Source: Manihot esculenta (lineage: Eukaryota > Streptophyta > Magnoliopsida > Malpighiales > Euphorbiaceae). Taken from it: DNA of 64,000 bases. The position numbers were made by a program, and so were the translations under genes. The stretch spans positions 21,205,890 to 21,269,889 of the forward strand of contig NC_035176.2 in assembly GCF_001659605.2 (NCBI RefSeq), in the 5' to 3' direction. The notes beneath the pieces were generated by a model. That model was not told where the DNA came from and searched no databases. It saw only the letters and a program-made list of their open reading frames with translations. Positions 12,075-23,617 of the stretch are shown here, one piece after another. The number at the start of each line of letters is the position of its first letter. Position 1 is the stretch's first letter.

Positions 12075-13300
12075 TTACTCGCGGTTATTGAAGCCGGTCA
12101 AAAATAACCTTTTCGGTTATCAATAATATTACTACTGCAGATAGTGGTAAAGGATCGAATCCATAGAGAATTGAAAACTTATCTATTTTTCTCAACAAGA
12201 CCAAAAGAATTAACCGAATGAGAAACTGAAAGCAAGTAACTGAAAGAAAAATAAAAGTAAAGTGCAATAAAAATAAAATGGAGGGTTTTGAGATTGATTT
12301 GATTTAAGCAACTACTGAAAGTATTATATAAGCGAATAATAAGATAAAAGGGAAATCAATTATGAGAAAGGTCTAGTTGAAGAGTTGGATCCACTTCAGT
12401 TGTTTGGATTGATCATTGAAACTTATGTTCTTTTGATTGATTCAATAGATTAGTTATGGAGATGGAAAACGCTTCTCACCACCATGTCTCTCCTTATGAT
12501 TAAACCAATTAGGGAACGTCCTCTAATTAATTACTAATTAACAAATTGCCAAGGAATGTCATTTGGGCCTTAGGCATTAAAACAATTGTTAATTGCATGA
12601 AGAGATAGAGAGATCCAATCCTAGCTACTCAAACACATGAGATGTTTCTAGATCATACAATTTCCTTAGTTTTTACACCAAGTGTTCTTATGTTTGAACA
12701 ATTCAAGCAATTACGGACTTAAAATTATCCAAACTAACAATTTATTACCTTGCAATCAAGAATCAAGTGGCCAATTTGATTAAAACAACAAAGCAATAAT
12801 GGATTCAAGCATGAAATTGTATGAATATTGAACAAACCAAAGACAAACAGTTTATGTTCAGATCTCACAATCCATAAAATAACTTCAGTTTCAACCAATC
12901 TTCGACTAGATTAAAAGGTTTCAGCCACTCATAGCTGAACCAAAATCAAAAATAAAAGAAAAGAAGAAAGGTAGAAGAAGAAGAAGAAGGGAGGCGTGGG
13001 CTTTGTGCAAGGTGAGGCGTGAAGACGTTCTGAAGATGGAGAAGAGTTCAAGAGAGGCTCTCGTCCACTTAAGTGCTTCTTAAATAGGATTAGAGGCTGA
13101 CTTTGCTGCCCTAGAGGTACTTGTTGCCCAAGTTGTGTCTGAAAAGGAAAGAATCGCGTTGCAAGCTCTTTAGAAGGAAGGAGGCGCGCGGCATGCACTG
13201 TATAATGAAGTTGTGCACGCGGCAAGAATGTGCAGAAGGGAAAGATAATCTGTCTAGTCTTTCCTTTTTAGGTGGAGCCTTTGTTTGAATTTTGAATGCT
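12075..13300 (-). repeat. Athila-like LTR, truncated
   Basis: Starts ttactcgcggttattgaagc (relatives start tgactcgcgg) and follows the 38420 and 43921 LTRs for about 1.2 kb, including the conserved catcacaccaagtgttctta-type and ggtttcagccactcatagct segments. The last 300 or so bases found in relatives are missing or too diverged to recognise. Confidence 0.8.
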
Positions 13301-13460
13301 GAATAAAGAAGAGGTAAGTGCGTTATTAATTTGAATGAAATAGTGGAAGACTAATTAAATATTAAAGACCTTATCTAATAATTAGAAAAATACATGAGAC
13401 TAATAATTATTATTTATGCATTTATAGATTTTTTCCATGAGTAATAATTTATTCCTGCGT

Positions 13461-13688
13461 AGCATACTTGATGTTAACAAATTAACTGGACTGAACTTCT
13501 TGGATTGGTATCGCAATTTGAGAATTGTTCTCAAGTAAGAAAAGAAGTTGTATGTTCTCGATCAAGACATACTTGATATTCCTGATGAGAATGCTAATGA
13601 TGATGTTTAGGATAAGTACAATTGTCGTATTGATGATGATGTGCAAGCTACATGTTTGATGTTGGCTAGCATGAGTCATGAGCTTTAG
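13461..13688 (+). pseudogene. Copia-type Gag fragment
   Basis: Plus-strand translation from 13461 reads S-I-L-D-V-N-K-L-T-G-L-N-F-L-D-W-Y-R-N-L-R-I-V-L-K, then stop, E-K-K-L-Y-V-L-D-Q, and ends C-L-M-L-A-S-M-S-H-E-L. This is the familiar N-terminus of plant Ty1/Copia Gag (K-L-x-G-x-N-F-x-x-W). Two in-frame stops and no downstream Gag show a dead scrap. The CACTA-related repeat begins right after it, so the scrap is probably what the CACTA element landed in. Confidence 0.75.
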
Positions 13689-13830
13689 TAACGAATTTCT
13701 TTAGTAATGGATTTTTTGTTGCAAAAATCCGTTACTAATTTGGAAAAAGTAGTAACAGCTTTTTCCGTTACTAATCCGTTACTATTTTTAACAGATCAGT
13801 AACAACTTCATCCGTTACTATTTATAAAAT
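13684..13830. repeat. CACTA subterminal repeat cluster
   Basis: Repeated tagtaacg / cgttacta motifs in both orientations. One pair forms a hairpin: gtaatggatttttt (about 13706) against aaaaatccgttac (about 13724). Such clustered subterminal motifs bind the transposase in En/Spm elements. Confidence 0.65.
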
Positions 13831-14109
13831 TATAATAAAATATTGTAAATATATACCATAACAAGACAATTTAACCTGTAAATACACTCAACTATTACAA
13901 CTCATTTTAATAACAAATGTGAACTCAAATCCAATATCATATATAATATAAATCAAATCAAACATATATCCAAGCATCAAGTTGAGCAATTTTAAACTAA
14001 AAAAATTAACAAATTATTTATTGTCCTAGTACATATGGATAATGAAAAAAGCAACTATAAATGTGTAGTGGTCTCGTCCTTGTCCTCATCATTAGTTTCA
14101 TTTTCTTGA

Positions 14110-14474
14110 TTAGGAGGCTGTGCAGAAGTTTGCCTCATTAGGAGCTGAAGGCTGGCTATCTTGCCTTTGACTCACGAGCTGCATAAGTGAATCCTTCACC
14201 TGTGAGAGCTCAAAGGTAATCCGTACATTTTGCTCAAGCAATACTTGTTCATTATCCTCATGCTCTTGAAACTTGTGTCTGAGATAAGCCATTTTATCAT
14301 GAAGATCCTGATTTTGCTGAGATGATGTGAAGGATGTACTAGCAAAAGAGTTGTTTGGGAAGAAAACTGAAGCCTGTGATCCAAGACCGTACACCTTTCT
14401 TTTTTTCTCTCCACCCATTGCCTCAAAGTATAACTGAGCCTCATCAATGTAAGATGCCTCAATACTGTCATTAT
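14110..14474 (-). pseudogene. En/Spm-type transposase C-terminal exon
   Basis: The minus-strand frame gives M-G-G-E-K-K-R-K-V-Y-G-L-G-S-Q-A-S-V-F followed by a predicted coiled-coil-like stretch (L-R-H-K-F-Q-E-H-E-D-N-E-Q-V-L-L-E-Q-N-V) and a stop at 14110. The K-K-R-x-V-Y-G-L-G-S-x-A-S signature is characteristic of the plant Ptta/En/Spm transposase family. The upstream part of this exon continues after the solo LTR, at 15968 and above. Function: DNA transposition; inactive here. Confidence 0.75.
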
Positions 14475-15967
14475 TGTTAGTGTATTTACCCTAGGCCATT
14501 ATCTTGGACCTTTTTATATGTCGTTTTGGTTATTAATAAAAGAGGTTTTTACTATCATTATTATTTATTTGCATGTTACATAATAATGATTAACATCTCT
14601 GATTAGTTATTATTATGCTGATAATAATAAAATATAACTAGTATGATTATTGATTGATAAACATGAGATGATTATGTATATGTTTATATAATTCAATAAT
14701 CATAGATATTTGTTAGAGAACAAAGTATTGGATGGACCCGCACTAAGATCACTACATGGGTTATTGTCATAAGTGAATCTCAAAATAGTTTTGTCTTAAT
14801 CCTTTGACTTGAGATTGTCATAGTTTCCAACATAAGGACTGTTATGTTTTGACATAACCAAACATTTCCTTTAATTGGACAATAATAAAGGTTATGATTG
14901 AGAATAATAGAAATTATGTATAGAATATTGAACAATCAAGATAGAATTTGTCCCTCTCTTTGAGAGAGATATCTTCTGAGCCCCTCGATAAGTGAGACTG
15001 AGAAATGCATGGTTGTGCTCAAATGAATTGATAGTGTGATCAATATCATTTGAATTTATCAGTCTACTTAGAGATCGAGAAATCATAAGTTTGAACATTA
15101 TAAGTTTGATATTGACCATGACTTATGTTCAAACTAGATATCGTGTGACAAAGGGATTAATACATGTTCTATTTATTAGGTTTTATCGGACTATCAATCC
15201 TAATATTAATTGGGTAGTCATAATGTATTGCTAGAGGCCACTTATGATTTATGGGTTTTGTGGGACTAGGCCTATTGCCAATTAATGTGAGCGTATTGGG
15301 TAACACACAAAAGAACGTTATTGATGTGCTATGTCATATTAATGGGCTAAAAGCCCAAAGCCCATTAATATAATTAATAATAATAAAGTGTTATTATCAT
15401 TAATATTAATTATTTATTATTATAAGATAATAATATTTAAAAGGATCTGCAGTCTATTTGTAACTATTATAGATAAAGGACTTTATCACATAAGATATTT
15501 GAGTATTTGCGAGATTGTGATAGTTGGTTATGAACACAACTCTATCACATAAGATATTTGAGTATCTGCGAGATCGTGATAGTGGGTTAGGGACACAACT
15601 CTTTCACGAAAAGAGTTGTGGGAAACCAAAAGACTAAAAACGAATAAAAATCGCTTATGCGAAGTGGAAGTAACGTTTTTTTGAGAATTCGTTTTGAGTT
15701 GCAGATCGGGAGCACATAATTTATCCATCTTGAGAGAGCTAGCACTCTAGTAGGATAGAAGACGTTCGTGTGGATACCATAGAGGGTGTTTGTTAAAAAA
15801 GCAGTACCATCAGTCCACAATAGTATCTTCTCGTCGAGTCTAACAGGTTAGTCTCGTATCCTTCTCTTCGAAATAAACGAAGCACACAGATCCCAGAAAG
15901 AAAAATAGAGATTCTTAATTTTTCCGCTGCGTGTTTGGGTTGCAGTAAATCTCTGGGTTTCCTAACA
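14475..15967 (+). mobile_element. Copia-type solo LTR inside the CACTA transposase
   Basis: A 1493-base segment with TGTTAG...CTAACA ends and a perfect 5-base TSD attat (14470-14474 and 15968-15972). The 3' end carries ttccgctgcgtgtttgggtt, a pattern common at Ty1/Copia LTR ends, so Copia is the likely type; no internal domain is present to prove it. Orientation is judged from that motif. No coding potential seen. Confidence 0.82.
15484..15601. repeat. Tandem duplication inside the solo LTR
   Basis: Two adjacent copies with period 59 bases, each starting tatcacataagatatttgag and ending acacaactct, with a few differences between copies. The LTR end lies about 370 bases downstream. Confidence 0.85.
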
Positions 15968-16099
15968 ATTATCTGTATGTGATGCTTACTCTTTTAAAGT
16001 CAAAAATCGGTCCTTCAAAAAAAAAAAAAAACCATGTGATATAACAATATAAACCATAAATCAAATAGTTACTATAAATTTATTTAATTTCTCACATGA

Positions 16100-17040
16100 A
16101 TGGCTTTTGAGCGTGCATCAACAAACTTTGAGGTACCTTTCTTCTTATGAGTAGCCTCAAATAACTCATGAGGTAGAGGATCTCTGCCTAGTCTTTTACG
16201 CTGCAAGTTAAATATAAATAGTAATAACATGCTTCAATACAAATTCACAACAAATTGGATAAAATTTAAAGCATTTGAAAAAATTTAAGTGAAAATGAAT
16301 ATTACATACCATCTGTTGTTGATGTTTATACTGAGATATGGATTCTCCACAATGTCTGGATGGACCAGCGCTTTGCCCACCTGTTTCACTCTTTCTATTA
16401 TTTGAGAATTTTTTTGCATTTATTTTGATACTCAGTTTTACCCCAAGCAGATTGCCATGCATCCATTACTTGTTTTGATAGTGATAGCTTCTTCTCCTTC
16501 CCATTCCTTATGCTATATATAAGGCTACGATAGTGCTCAACAACTTTCTTTCTCCAAGCTATCTTCATAAGCTGCTCTATTGTCTCCTCCCATAAGAATT
16601 GTTTTTGTAATTACTCACATTTAGTGACAAATAATGCAAGTAAAATTAATCACATGTACAATATAATTTGTATTACCTTAAATTCTTGCCCATTGAATTC
16701 TTTAACCTCTTCTGGTACATTTTTCCAACAAAAGCCATCTGCTACTAACTTTTCCTTAAAAATCAAGGTAATCCGCCTAGCAATCGGATCAGAAGGCTGC
16801 ATGCTGTAAAAGAATAATTGATAAAATAATTATTTTAAAATAAACACATAAATTAAATGCATATTTTTAATTTTAAAAATACCTATAAATTTTACTTACA
16901 TTGAGTTTAATAAGAAAATATGTGGTCTATGTCCTATAGGTCCATAACTACCAGAAGCAGATGCAGATGCAGATGTAGCCATCGATATAATAGGTAGCAA
17001 ACCAATGGGAGTTGAAGCAGTAGTAGATGTGTGCACTGAA
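16100..17040 (-). pseudogene. En/Spm-type transposase N-terminal and middle exons
   Basis: Minus-strand coding blocks: about 17040-16900 (Ser/Ala-rich N-terminal part, ending in G-H-R-P-H-I-F-L-L-N-S); about 16800-16680 (D-P-I-A-R-R-I-T-L-I-F-K-E-K-L, then W-K-N-V-P-E-E-V-K-E-F); about 16600-16300 (N-N-R-K-S-E-T-G-G-Q-S-A-G-P-S-R-H, then S-I-S-Q-Y-K-H-Q-Q-Q-M); about 16200-16100 (R-L-G-R-D-P-L-P-H-E-L-F-E-A-T-H-K-K-K-G). These blocks are in the usual order of Transposase_24 proteins. Splice borders are not firm. Confidence 0.72.
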
Positions 17041-17309
17041 GCATTGTTTAATCCATATATACTAATTTAGCTCATTTTTAGTATTGAATTTAAAATTGTA
17101 AATCTAGTGGTGTTAAATTGAAAAAATAACTCAAATTATTCTAATTCAATCACTTTGACTTGTTTGGTATATCTACTTCTACCTTACGGTAAGGAAACAT
17201 ATCATCAAACTAATAATTAAATCACTTAATGAGTTTTTCTATAATAAAAGAACTAAATAATAATTAAAAAAAATTAGTCAGTGAATTAAGAATATCAATT
17301 GTGACATAC

Positions 17310-18362
17310 CTCATGCGAAACAATGTCATCCATGAACCTACAAATCACCGATGCACGAAGAACCTTAGAATCTTTAGAAGCCCAACCAAAGGTCTCCGTT
17401 GTTACAATGTCTCTCATTCCAACAAATGTTGAGATTGTAAGCAAAGGATAACCACAAGATACTAGAGCAATGCTTTATACTCATCTAATGTTGGTGTGTA
17501 ATTTTTATTGAACCATTTGGCTTCCACTAAATAGAATTGGGCTAGCCTTTTCATCTGAAAAATAAATAATTAAATAATGAGCACATCCCATTTTTTTTAT
17601 AGTTAGTTTAAATTTTAAATTTGTGAATAAAAAATTTTCAAATAAATTTAAAATGGGTAAGATTAATATATAAATATTTATCTATGAAATTATCAAAAAG
17701 TAACTTAATTACTGCCAAAATGTATATTTGTGAAACTAATTAACTCTCCCTCACTTAAAGTTTTTCAGCTTTAAAACCTTGCTTTATTTAAGTTCCTGGA
17801 TTCAAGTGTTACAGGCAAGAGCTTTCAAAGACTATAAATATAGCAAAAAAAAAAAAAAAAAAAAAATAGAAGATGGTATTTAAGATAAATTAGACTATGG
17901 AACTACCTCTTTCTTAGCATAATGAAATAAAATCGATCTTTCTTGCTTGGTTAACTCCCTCTCAATTTCTTCATAAATATTTAAAAGAGTTTTGTAACCC
18001 AATTTCATATACTGTGGAAGTTGATCTATACACTTTATATTCCATCCAATAAATAAATAAAAATTTTCATATTCGGCTTAATTTTAATTTCAAACCAAAT
18101 GTTTATGAAGAGAGAGAGAAAGACAGAGGCTAAACCTCTCCGTAGCATGGGTGAAGATTTCAAGCTCTTCAAGTGTATCATAGGCATTATATATATTATT
18201 AATAACCGATGATATTAAAATTATCTTAGTTAAAAATCATCTCGTAAGAGAGAATTGAGGTTCATAGTACACTCCCAGAATCCAAAAGTAACCCTCTACC
18301 ACTCTATTTCGTATAAAAGAAAGTTTTGTTGTAAAGTTCAAATTTTTTCACTACCTAAGATT
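17310..18362 (-). pseudogene. Terpene synthase pseudogene (sesquiterpene, TPS-a-like)
   Basis: Three minus-strand exons in the usual order for plant sesquiterpene synthases. Exon at about 18362-18137: [17 protein letters not shown], then S-V-I-N-N-I-Y-N-A-Y. Exon at about 18052-17907: C-I-D-Q-L-P-Q-Y-M-K, then Y-E-E-I-E-R-E-L. Exon 17554-17310: R-L-A-Q-F-Y-L-V-E-A-K-W-F, then F-M-D-D-I-V-S-H-E. The last has AG acceptor and GT donor. Damage: two stops where W-W is expected (about 18347-18356), frameshifts near 18240 and 17465, and the metal-binding D-D-x-x-D replaced by N-N-x-x-N. The second (NSE/DTE-type) motif looks intact. First exons and the last exon were not found. Confidence 0.85.
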
Positions 18363-19656
18363 TGCATTACAATCCATTAGACTTATAAAATATTAAGTAT
18401 TTTTTTTAATTATAGGATAAGATAGCAGAAACTCAAACCTAACTACTAAATCAAACCATATTAGACTAAATGTTAATTAAGTATTTAACTATTACACATA
18501 TAATAGTATTTTTGTCATGCGATGATGAAGGGAGCCTCGATAAGAATATAATAAGTCAGTTGTGGGTAGACAAAAAATGTATTAACCATAGCATAAATAA
18601 GTGGTGTGCGGTTCCAGTTCTGCGATAGTTCCTTACAAGAATGTGAATTGAAATCGAAAGTCGGTTCCTTTAATTTTTTGAAATCAAAATCAAATTTTGA
18701 CAAGGCTTTGATACAGTTCAATATATTTTTTTGTTATGGTTCAATTTTAGTATTGATTTTTATTTTGATTTAAATTTCAGTAGGGTACTCAGTTTCTATA
18801 ATAAAAATTTAAATTTGAACGGAATAATTAAATACTTCTAACATATTACAAATATTATTTATATCAAATTAATAAATTTTACATTTCAACTTCAAAATAA
18901 TATTATATAATATTTTTATCTAAAATATATCAAGCAGTAAATAACCAAATATAACTTAGTTTTCTTATTATAATTTGCAAACTCTTGAAAGAAGAAGATG
19001 AAGAAAAATAAAAGCTTTCAATAGAGCTTCCTATAAGAAATAAACTCCAACTAAATGAGATTTTATCATTTCTTTGATATATATAATAAATTTTTTTTAT
19101 TTTTTTTAATTTTTTTCACAGTTAAATTACGTAGTTTTAAATAATATAGTTTAGCTGAATAGTATTTTTTTTAAAAAAATAGTCCCAGTTATTTTAATTT
19201 AATTTGTTTCTAGTTTTTTATTAAATTATATTTTATTTATATAAATAATCTAGTTAACTATTATATATATAAAATTTGATATGGGTAATAATAACAATTT
19301 ACAAGGATATGTACATATATATATATAATTAATTTTAATAATTTTAATAAATTTAGTTGAATTATATTCTCATAGACCTTTAATAAATTGACTAGTAATT
19401 AAAATATATAATAATTATATATATATATATATATATAACTAATAATAATAATTATAAGTACATATCTACATATATAATTATTTTAGTAATTTATATATTA
19501 TTAATATAATTTTAATAATATTAAGGTAGTAGATTAGATAGGAAAAATTTTAATTAACTACTTAAATTAATTAAATTATACTATTATAAATATTTAATAA
19601 TTTATCGGTGATTAAAATATATAATAATTTTATATTGTTATTATATAATAATAATA

Positions 19657-19691
<35 letters not shown>

Positions 19692-20780
19692 TATACATAT
19701 ATAATAATTTTAGTAATTTATATTCTAATACTATAATTTTATTAGTATATATTATATAACTATAATTTTATTAGTATATATATTATATATATATAATATT
19801 TAAATAGAACAAACTATAATCAATTAATTAAATTAGCTAAATAAAATGAATAGAAATATTTAATAATTAAATAATATTATAAGTATATTTATATCATTTT
19901 ATAAAATTATTTGATATATAAAACATATTATTAGAATTATACATTAAAATTATAATATCAATATAAATTATTTAATATATATTTATATATATAATTTTTT
20001 TTTTATGATTCTCATTTGAAATGATTTCGATTCAGTTTCAGTATAGTTTTTAATAAAGTATCATACTAAAAACGATAAATAAATTTAGTTTGATAAGATT
20101 CAGTTTCTCTTGATTTTTTTTTTTTAATTTTCAGTCTAATTTAATGCTAAAAAATATGTACAGCCCCTAAGATCAACTTATGATATTGGATAAAGGACCG
20201 ACACAGGATTAGTGGAAGTTAATGATGAAATAGTTATGTATTATTATATATAATTAATAAAAATTTATTAATAATTTATTCTATTAATTTTAAATAATTA
20301 TAAATAAAAACTTAACAAAAAATAATAATTCTATTATCCAACTAAAATTTTAGAAATTAAATTGTTAGAATTATGTTACTATAAATTTAAAAAAAAAGTT
20401 AGTTATTTTTTAAAAAATTCTTAAGTGATCTGATATAATATGAATTCATCTAAATTTTATATAGAGAAATCCATACTTAAGAAACTTATAATAAAATTCA
20501 ATTATTTTATTTTTATAAAAAATGCATGCTAAATAAGGGCATAAAATTTTGATTTTTAAGAGAAATAAATCCATATGTAATCTATTATTTGCATTTTCTT
20601 ACGCAACATAATCATACTTATCGGTGTTATGGCTTGGATATCTTCTTCAGAAAACTCCAGACCATCAAAGTTGAGAAAAAGCTTGGCCAATAATTAATAT
20701 TTCATGTGCTGATGGCAATTGTACTGGACCTCTCCAACATAGAGGGCTCACAGCTTTATGATGTTGTAATTAAAAAAGAA
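18363..20780. other. AT-rich gene-free stretch with microsatellites
   Basis: Very AT-rich. It holds (TA)n runs at about 19411-19438, an (AAT)n run at about 19646-19690, and many short A/T tracts. I see no convincing coding segment; the short open frame at 18515-18721 has no recognisable motif. Possibly old intron or intergenic DNA upstream of the terpene synthase pseudogene. Confidence 0.6.
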
Positions 20781-20809
20781 AAGAAAAAGGAAAACTAAAA
20801 GTCAAATGA

Positions 20810-21200
20810 CCAGGAATGGTCATGGACGCCTGCTGCAACTTTTGTGGTGGGATGGAGAACACGAGGCATCCGTTTCTATCTTGTCCTTATGCAGCAGTTG
20901 TATGGGCTGAATCCCACTCAGATTGCGATCATCTCTTGTCAATGGTAATAACATCAAGTACTGTTGGTCTGAAATTTCAAGCTCTCTCCGCAATCAAAAT
21001 AATGGAGATCACTATGTCCTTATGTCTGTCTTCCTATTGTAGCACATTTGAAAGAGTATAAATGCTCTTGTATTTAGGAATCAACATACATCTCCTTCAC
21101 AGACAGTTTCAATTATTTTAAATCATATCCAAGACTTCACCTCAGCTGAGAAGCCCAATCAGATCCGGTTCTCTATCAATGATTTCCTGCAGACACAATG
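20810..21200 (+). pseudogene. LINE-type reverse transcriptase zinc-binding fragment
   Basis: Plus-strand translation gives C-C-N-F-C-G-G-M-E-N-T-R-H-P-F-L-S-C-P-Y-A-A-V-V-W. This fits the CxxC...H...C zinc-binding segment found after the reverse transcriptase of plant LINE-type elements (zf-RVT). A frameshifted continuation (N-A-L-V-F-R-N-Q, then I-L-N-H-I-Q-D-F) fits the linker that follows. No reverse transcriptase core is present upstream. Moderate certainty: the same module occurs in some host-annotated genes that are themselves LINE-derived. Confidence 0.6.
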
Positions 21201-22320
21201 TTTTCTTTTTTCGAAGAAGAACGAAAAGATAAAATCTGAAAGTCCCTTCTATTAAACGGCAATACCACATATTTAGGTCGTTACTGTTTAGAATCCATAT
21301 CAGATGATAACGTATGGAGAAAAATGATGGCCATACAAAGGAATTGGCACGTGATTATTTATATAATGTATTTACAGACAAGATGGTGGGCCATACTAAA
21401 TTTTTATAATGGAAGATGATGGCCCATATTTCAATCAATGCTCAAATAATTCTGTCGGGAATGACTACATGCAAACGCGATCTCCACGGTTTGATTAGAT
21501 TATGTCTTCACATTTGGACCGGGCACTAACGCAAATTGAGTATTATAAATTTTACTTTTTCTTTTTTTGTTTTTATCCAAGTGCTTATATTTGCCCTTTT
21601 TTTTTTCATCAAACTAAAGATAAGAGAAAGATAGGGGATTCTCACAATAAGGCCTATAATAAAACTTTAATCCCTTTGAAGGTTTAGCAATATTAACAGT
21701 AGCATCAATTCTTTAAAACAAAAATTCAATTTTTAATTTAATAAAAATAAAAAATACGCAAGGTTTTAATATGCTAAAAATACAACTGAGACGAAACCCT
21801 GTTAAAAGTAGATAAAGGGATGATCTTAGTTAGATAGCCAGAATGAACCAAATTAATTAATCTCGTTTCAAAATATAATAGATTAATTTAATTTAATTTT
21901 TATTGTGATGGTTTAGACTGAAAAGCAATGCTAATGGTGTAGAGAGTGGACACGTGATCAGAGAACCCAACATATTTTTATTCATTTGGTGGTTGTTACA
22001 TTCAATCAACTCATAAAATTATTATTTAGAAAATAAATGATATAATTTTTTTTTGTCTACTCACATTTCCAAGTTCAATTATTAAATATCCACTATATAT
22101 CTCCATTATATATGTATATATAATTTCTCTTGATTGATAATACTCTTCTAAATTCATGCAGGCTACTGTTAAAATTGAGATTTGGCTCAGAAAATTATAC
22201 TCAATTATTCTTTTTTTTTTTCTTTTTTTATCCTGTTGCATATTTATTCATATAGTTCATAATATTTCTGATACAATTAACAGAGATTAATTTTAGGGAT
22301 GATTTTGGTTTAGCTCTTGC
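21201..22320. other. Non-coding stretch, nothing recognised
   Basis: AT-rich sequence with poly-T and poly-A tracts. Short open frames (21502-21687, 22026-22241) lack motifs and are low complexity. Confidence 0.5.
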
Positions 22321-22339
22321 TTATTAAAATTTCTAACTA

Positions 22340-22690
22340 GGAAATTTGGATTTAGTACTAAGACATCAAGCTTTGTGCCTGAGAATTCTACGGGACCTGT
22401 TTATCCTATTCCTACCAAGGTATCTTCAATTTCAAACATAAATGAAAATAAGGGAGTTAGTATTACCTAATCTCATGAGGTTCCTGGAAAATCTAGTACA
22501 GATGAGACATCTTAAACATCGTTGCTGTCACAGGGGGGCAAATCCACCCACACTTACTAATGTTTCAGCAGCGTTATTGTCAAGTTCATTGGCAACTAGG
22601 AAGCCACCTATAAGTGGCATGGAATCTCTTCCTGAGCTTGCTAGTATACTTAATATTGGAGCAGTAAAACGTGCTCAGGATACCACTTAA
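22340..22690 (+). other. Unidentified possible coding remnant
   Basis: One plus frame from 22442 is open for 82 residues (ending S-L-P-E-L-A-S-I-L-N-I-G-A-V-K-R-A-Q-D-T-T). Another frame just upstream (S-T-K-T-S-S-F-V-P-E-N-S-T-G-P-V-Y-P) looks protein-like and is Ser/Thr-rich. Base composition here is more balanced than its surroundings. I do not recognise the family. It may be one frameshifted fragment of a host gene or element protein. Confidence 0.3.
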
Positions 22691-23394
22691 CAGAAGGATA
22701 CCATTTGTTTTCTGAAGAAATAAATAAAAAAAAGCCATTATACCTCGCTAGCTAATAGCAAATGAATAAGTTAATGTTTTTGCAGGTTTTCACTAACCAA
22801 CTATTTGCTACCCATCAATAACACTTGGGGATGTTCATGAGAACTTAATAAGTTAATGTCAGTTATATATCAAGGCACTTAACTTGGAGACATTTCTCAT
22901 ACATATGATTCATATCGTGATGAAAATTTGACATTTTAGAGAAGAAAACTAGGCAAATAAATAAATTTATTCCTTATTGCCTAACAATAAATTAACAATA
23001 ACTACTAACCTTGGTATTATTGATTCAAACCTAACAATAATCTCCAATTGCTAGAAATCCAACTCTACAAATTGTTGCATATTGTTAAATCAAACACAAT
23101 AATGACAAATATCAGAGACCAACCTAATATCTATTATTCTAATTCCTAAATCATAACTCATAAACCATATATGAGAAATGGAATTAAGGATATGAAAAAG
23201 AACTAACACTTAAATTAGATTAGATAAGACATCAAAGCGAAAGAGAGAATGGTGGAGAAGATGTTAGCCCTATACTCACAGTGCTGCTACTCTTATGAAT
23301 GAATTCCAATCCTTTACATTCATCGAAGGGAGGCGTGCGTAGCTAGAAATACAATTTGCTCGGGCATATGAGGGAGAGTGGCAAGAGACTTTAG
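22691..23394. other. Non-coding stretch, nothing recognised
   Basis: AT-rich, with no supported frame on either strand. Confidence 0.5.
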
Positions 23395-23577
23395 ATGCAC
23401 ACAATGAAAGTGGCAGTGAATGATGTAAGCACAACCAACCACACAAAAAATGATGAGTTAGCATTGTATCAAGGACTAATAATAAGGTTTAGATCCAAAA
23501 AGTTGAAGAAAGTATTTCAAGGATTCATGAAGGTATATATTGAACCTTTGCAAGTTCATTTTGAAGTTAAAGAATAA
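23395..23577 (+). pseudogene. Possible gypsy Pol C-terminal tail just before the X LTR
   Basis: A 60-residue frame ending Q-G-L-I-I-R-F-R-S-K-K-L-K-K-V-F-Q-G-F-M, then a short tail and stop, 40 bases before the LTR at 23618. The pattern resembles the G-P-(I/L/M)-T-R-S-(R/K)-A-K-(K/R) tail that ends many plant gypsy polyproteins. If so, the LTR at 23618-24095 would also be the 3' LTR of a second, upstream and mostly lost copy. No integrase was found further upstream, so this stays tentative. Confidence 0.4.
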
Positions 23578-23617
23578 TCTGGCCATTCCAAGTCAATTAG
23601 GCCGAATGTATCCTTAT

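Larger units (their letters stand above)
11226..13300 (-). mobile_element. Athila-like element remnant with gag deleted
   Basis: Minus-strand remnant into which element A inserted at 11225/11226. Reading leftward: LTR (12075 to about 13300), tRNA-Asp-type primer site, then a shortened coding region. The same family is present more completely at 38420-53099. The right end of the LTR no longer matches its relatives beyond about 13270, and no ctatca end is visible, so the right border is uncertain. The part left of 11226 must lie beyond element A, outside the window. Confidence 0.82.
13684..17045 (-). mobile_element. Decayed CACTA (En/Spm-like) transposon fragment
   Basis: The left side (13684-13830) holds short inverted and direct copies of a tccgttacta / tagtaacgga motif, typical of CACTA subterminal repeats. 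To the right, minus-strand exons match the plant Ptta/En/Spm transposase family (Transposase_24). No CACTA...TAGTG terminus is visible at either side, so both ends are approximate. A Copia-type solo LTR splits one exon. It lies next to the terpene synthase pseudogene and may have displaced its last exon. Confidence 0.74.

Noticed and set aside
13482..13679. A 65-codon minus-strand frame
   Set aside because: It is the opposite strand of the Copia Gag scrap, which reads as a recognisable protein on the plus strand.
18515..18721. A 68-codon minus-strand frame upstream of the terpene synthase exons
   Set aside because: I tried it as an earlier synthase exon; no matching motif, and the region is low complexity.
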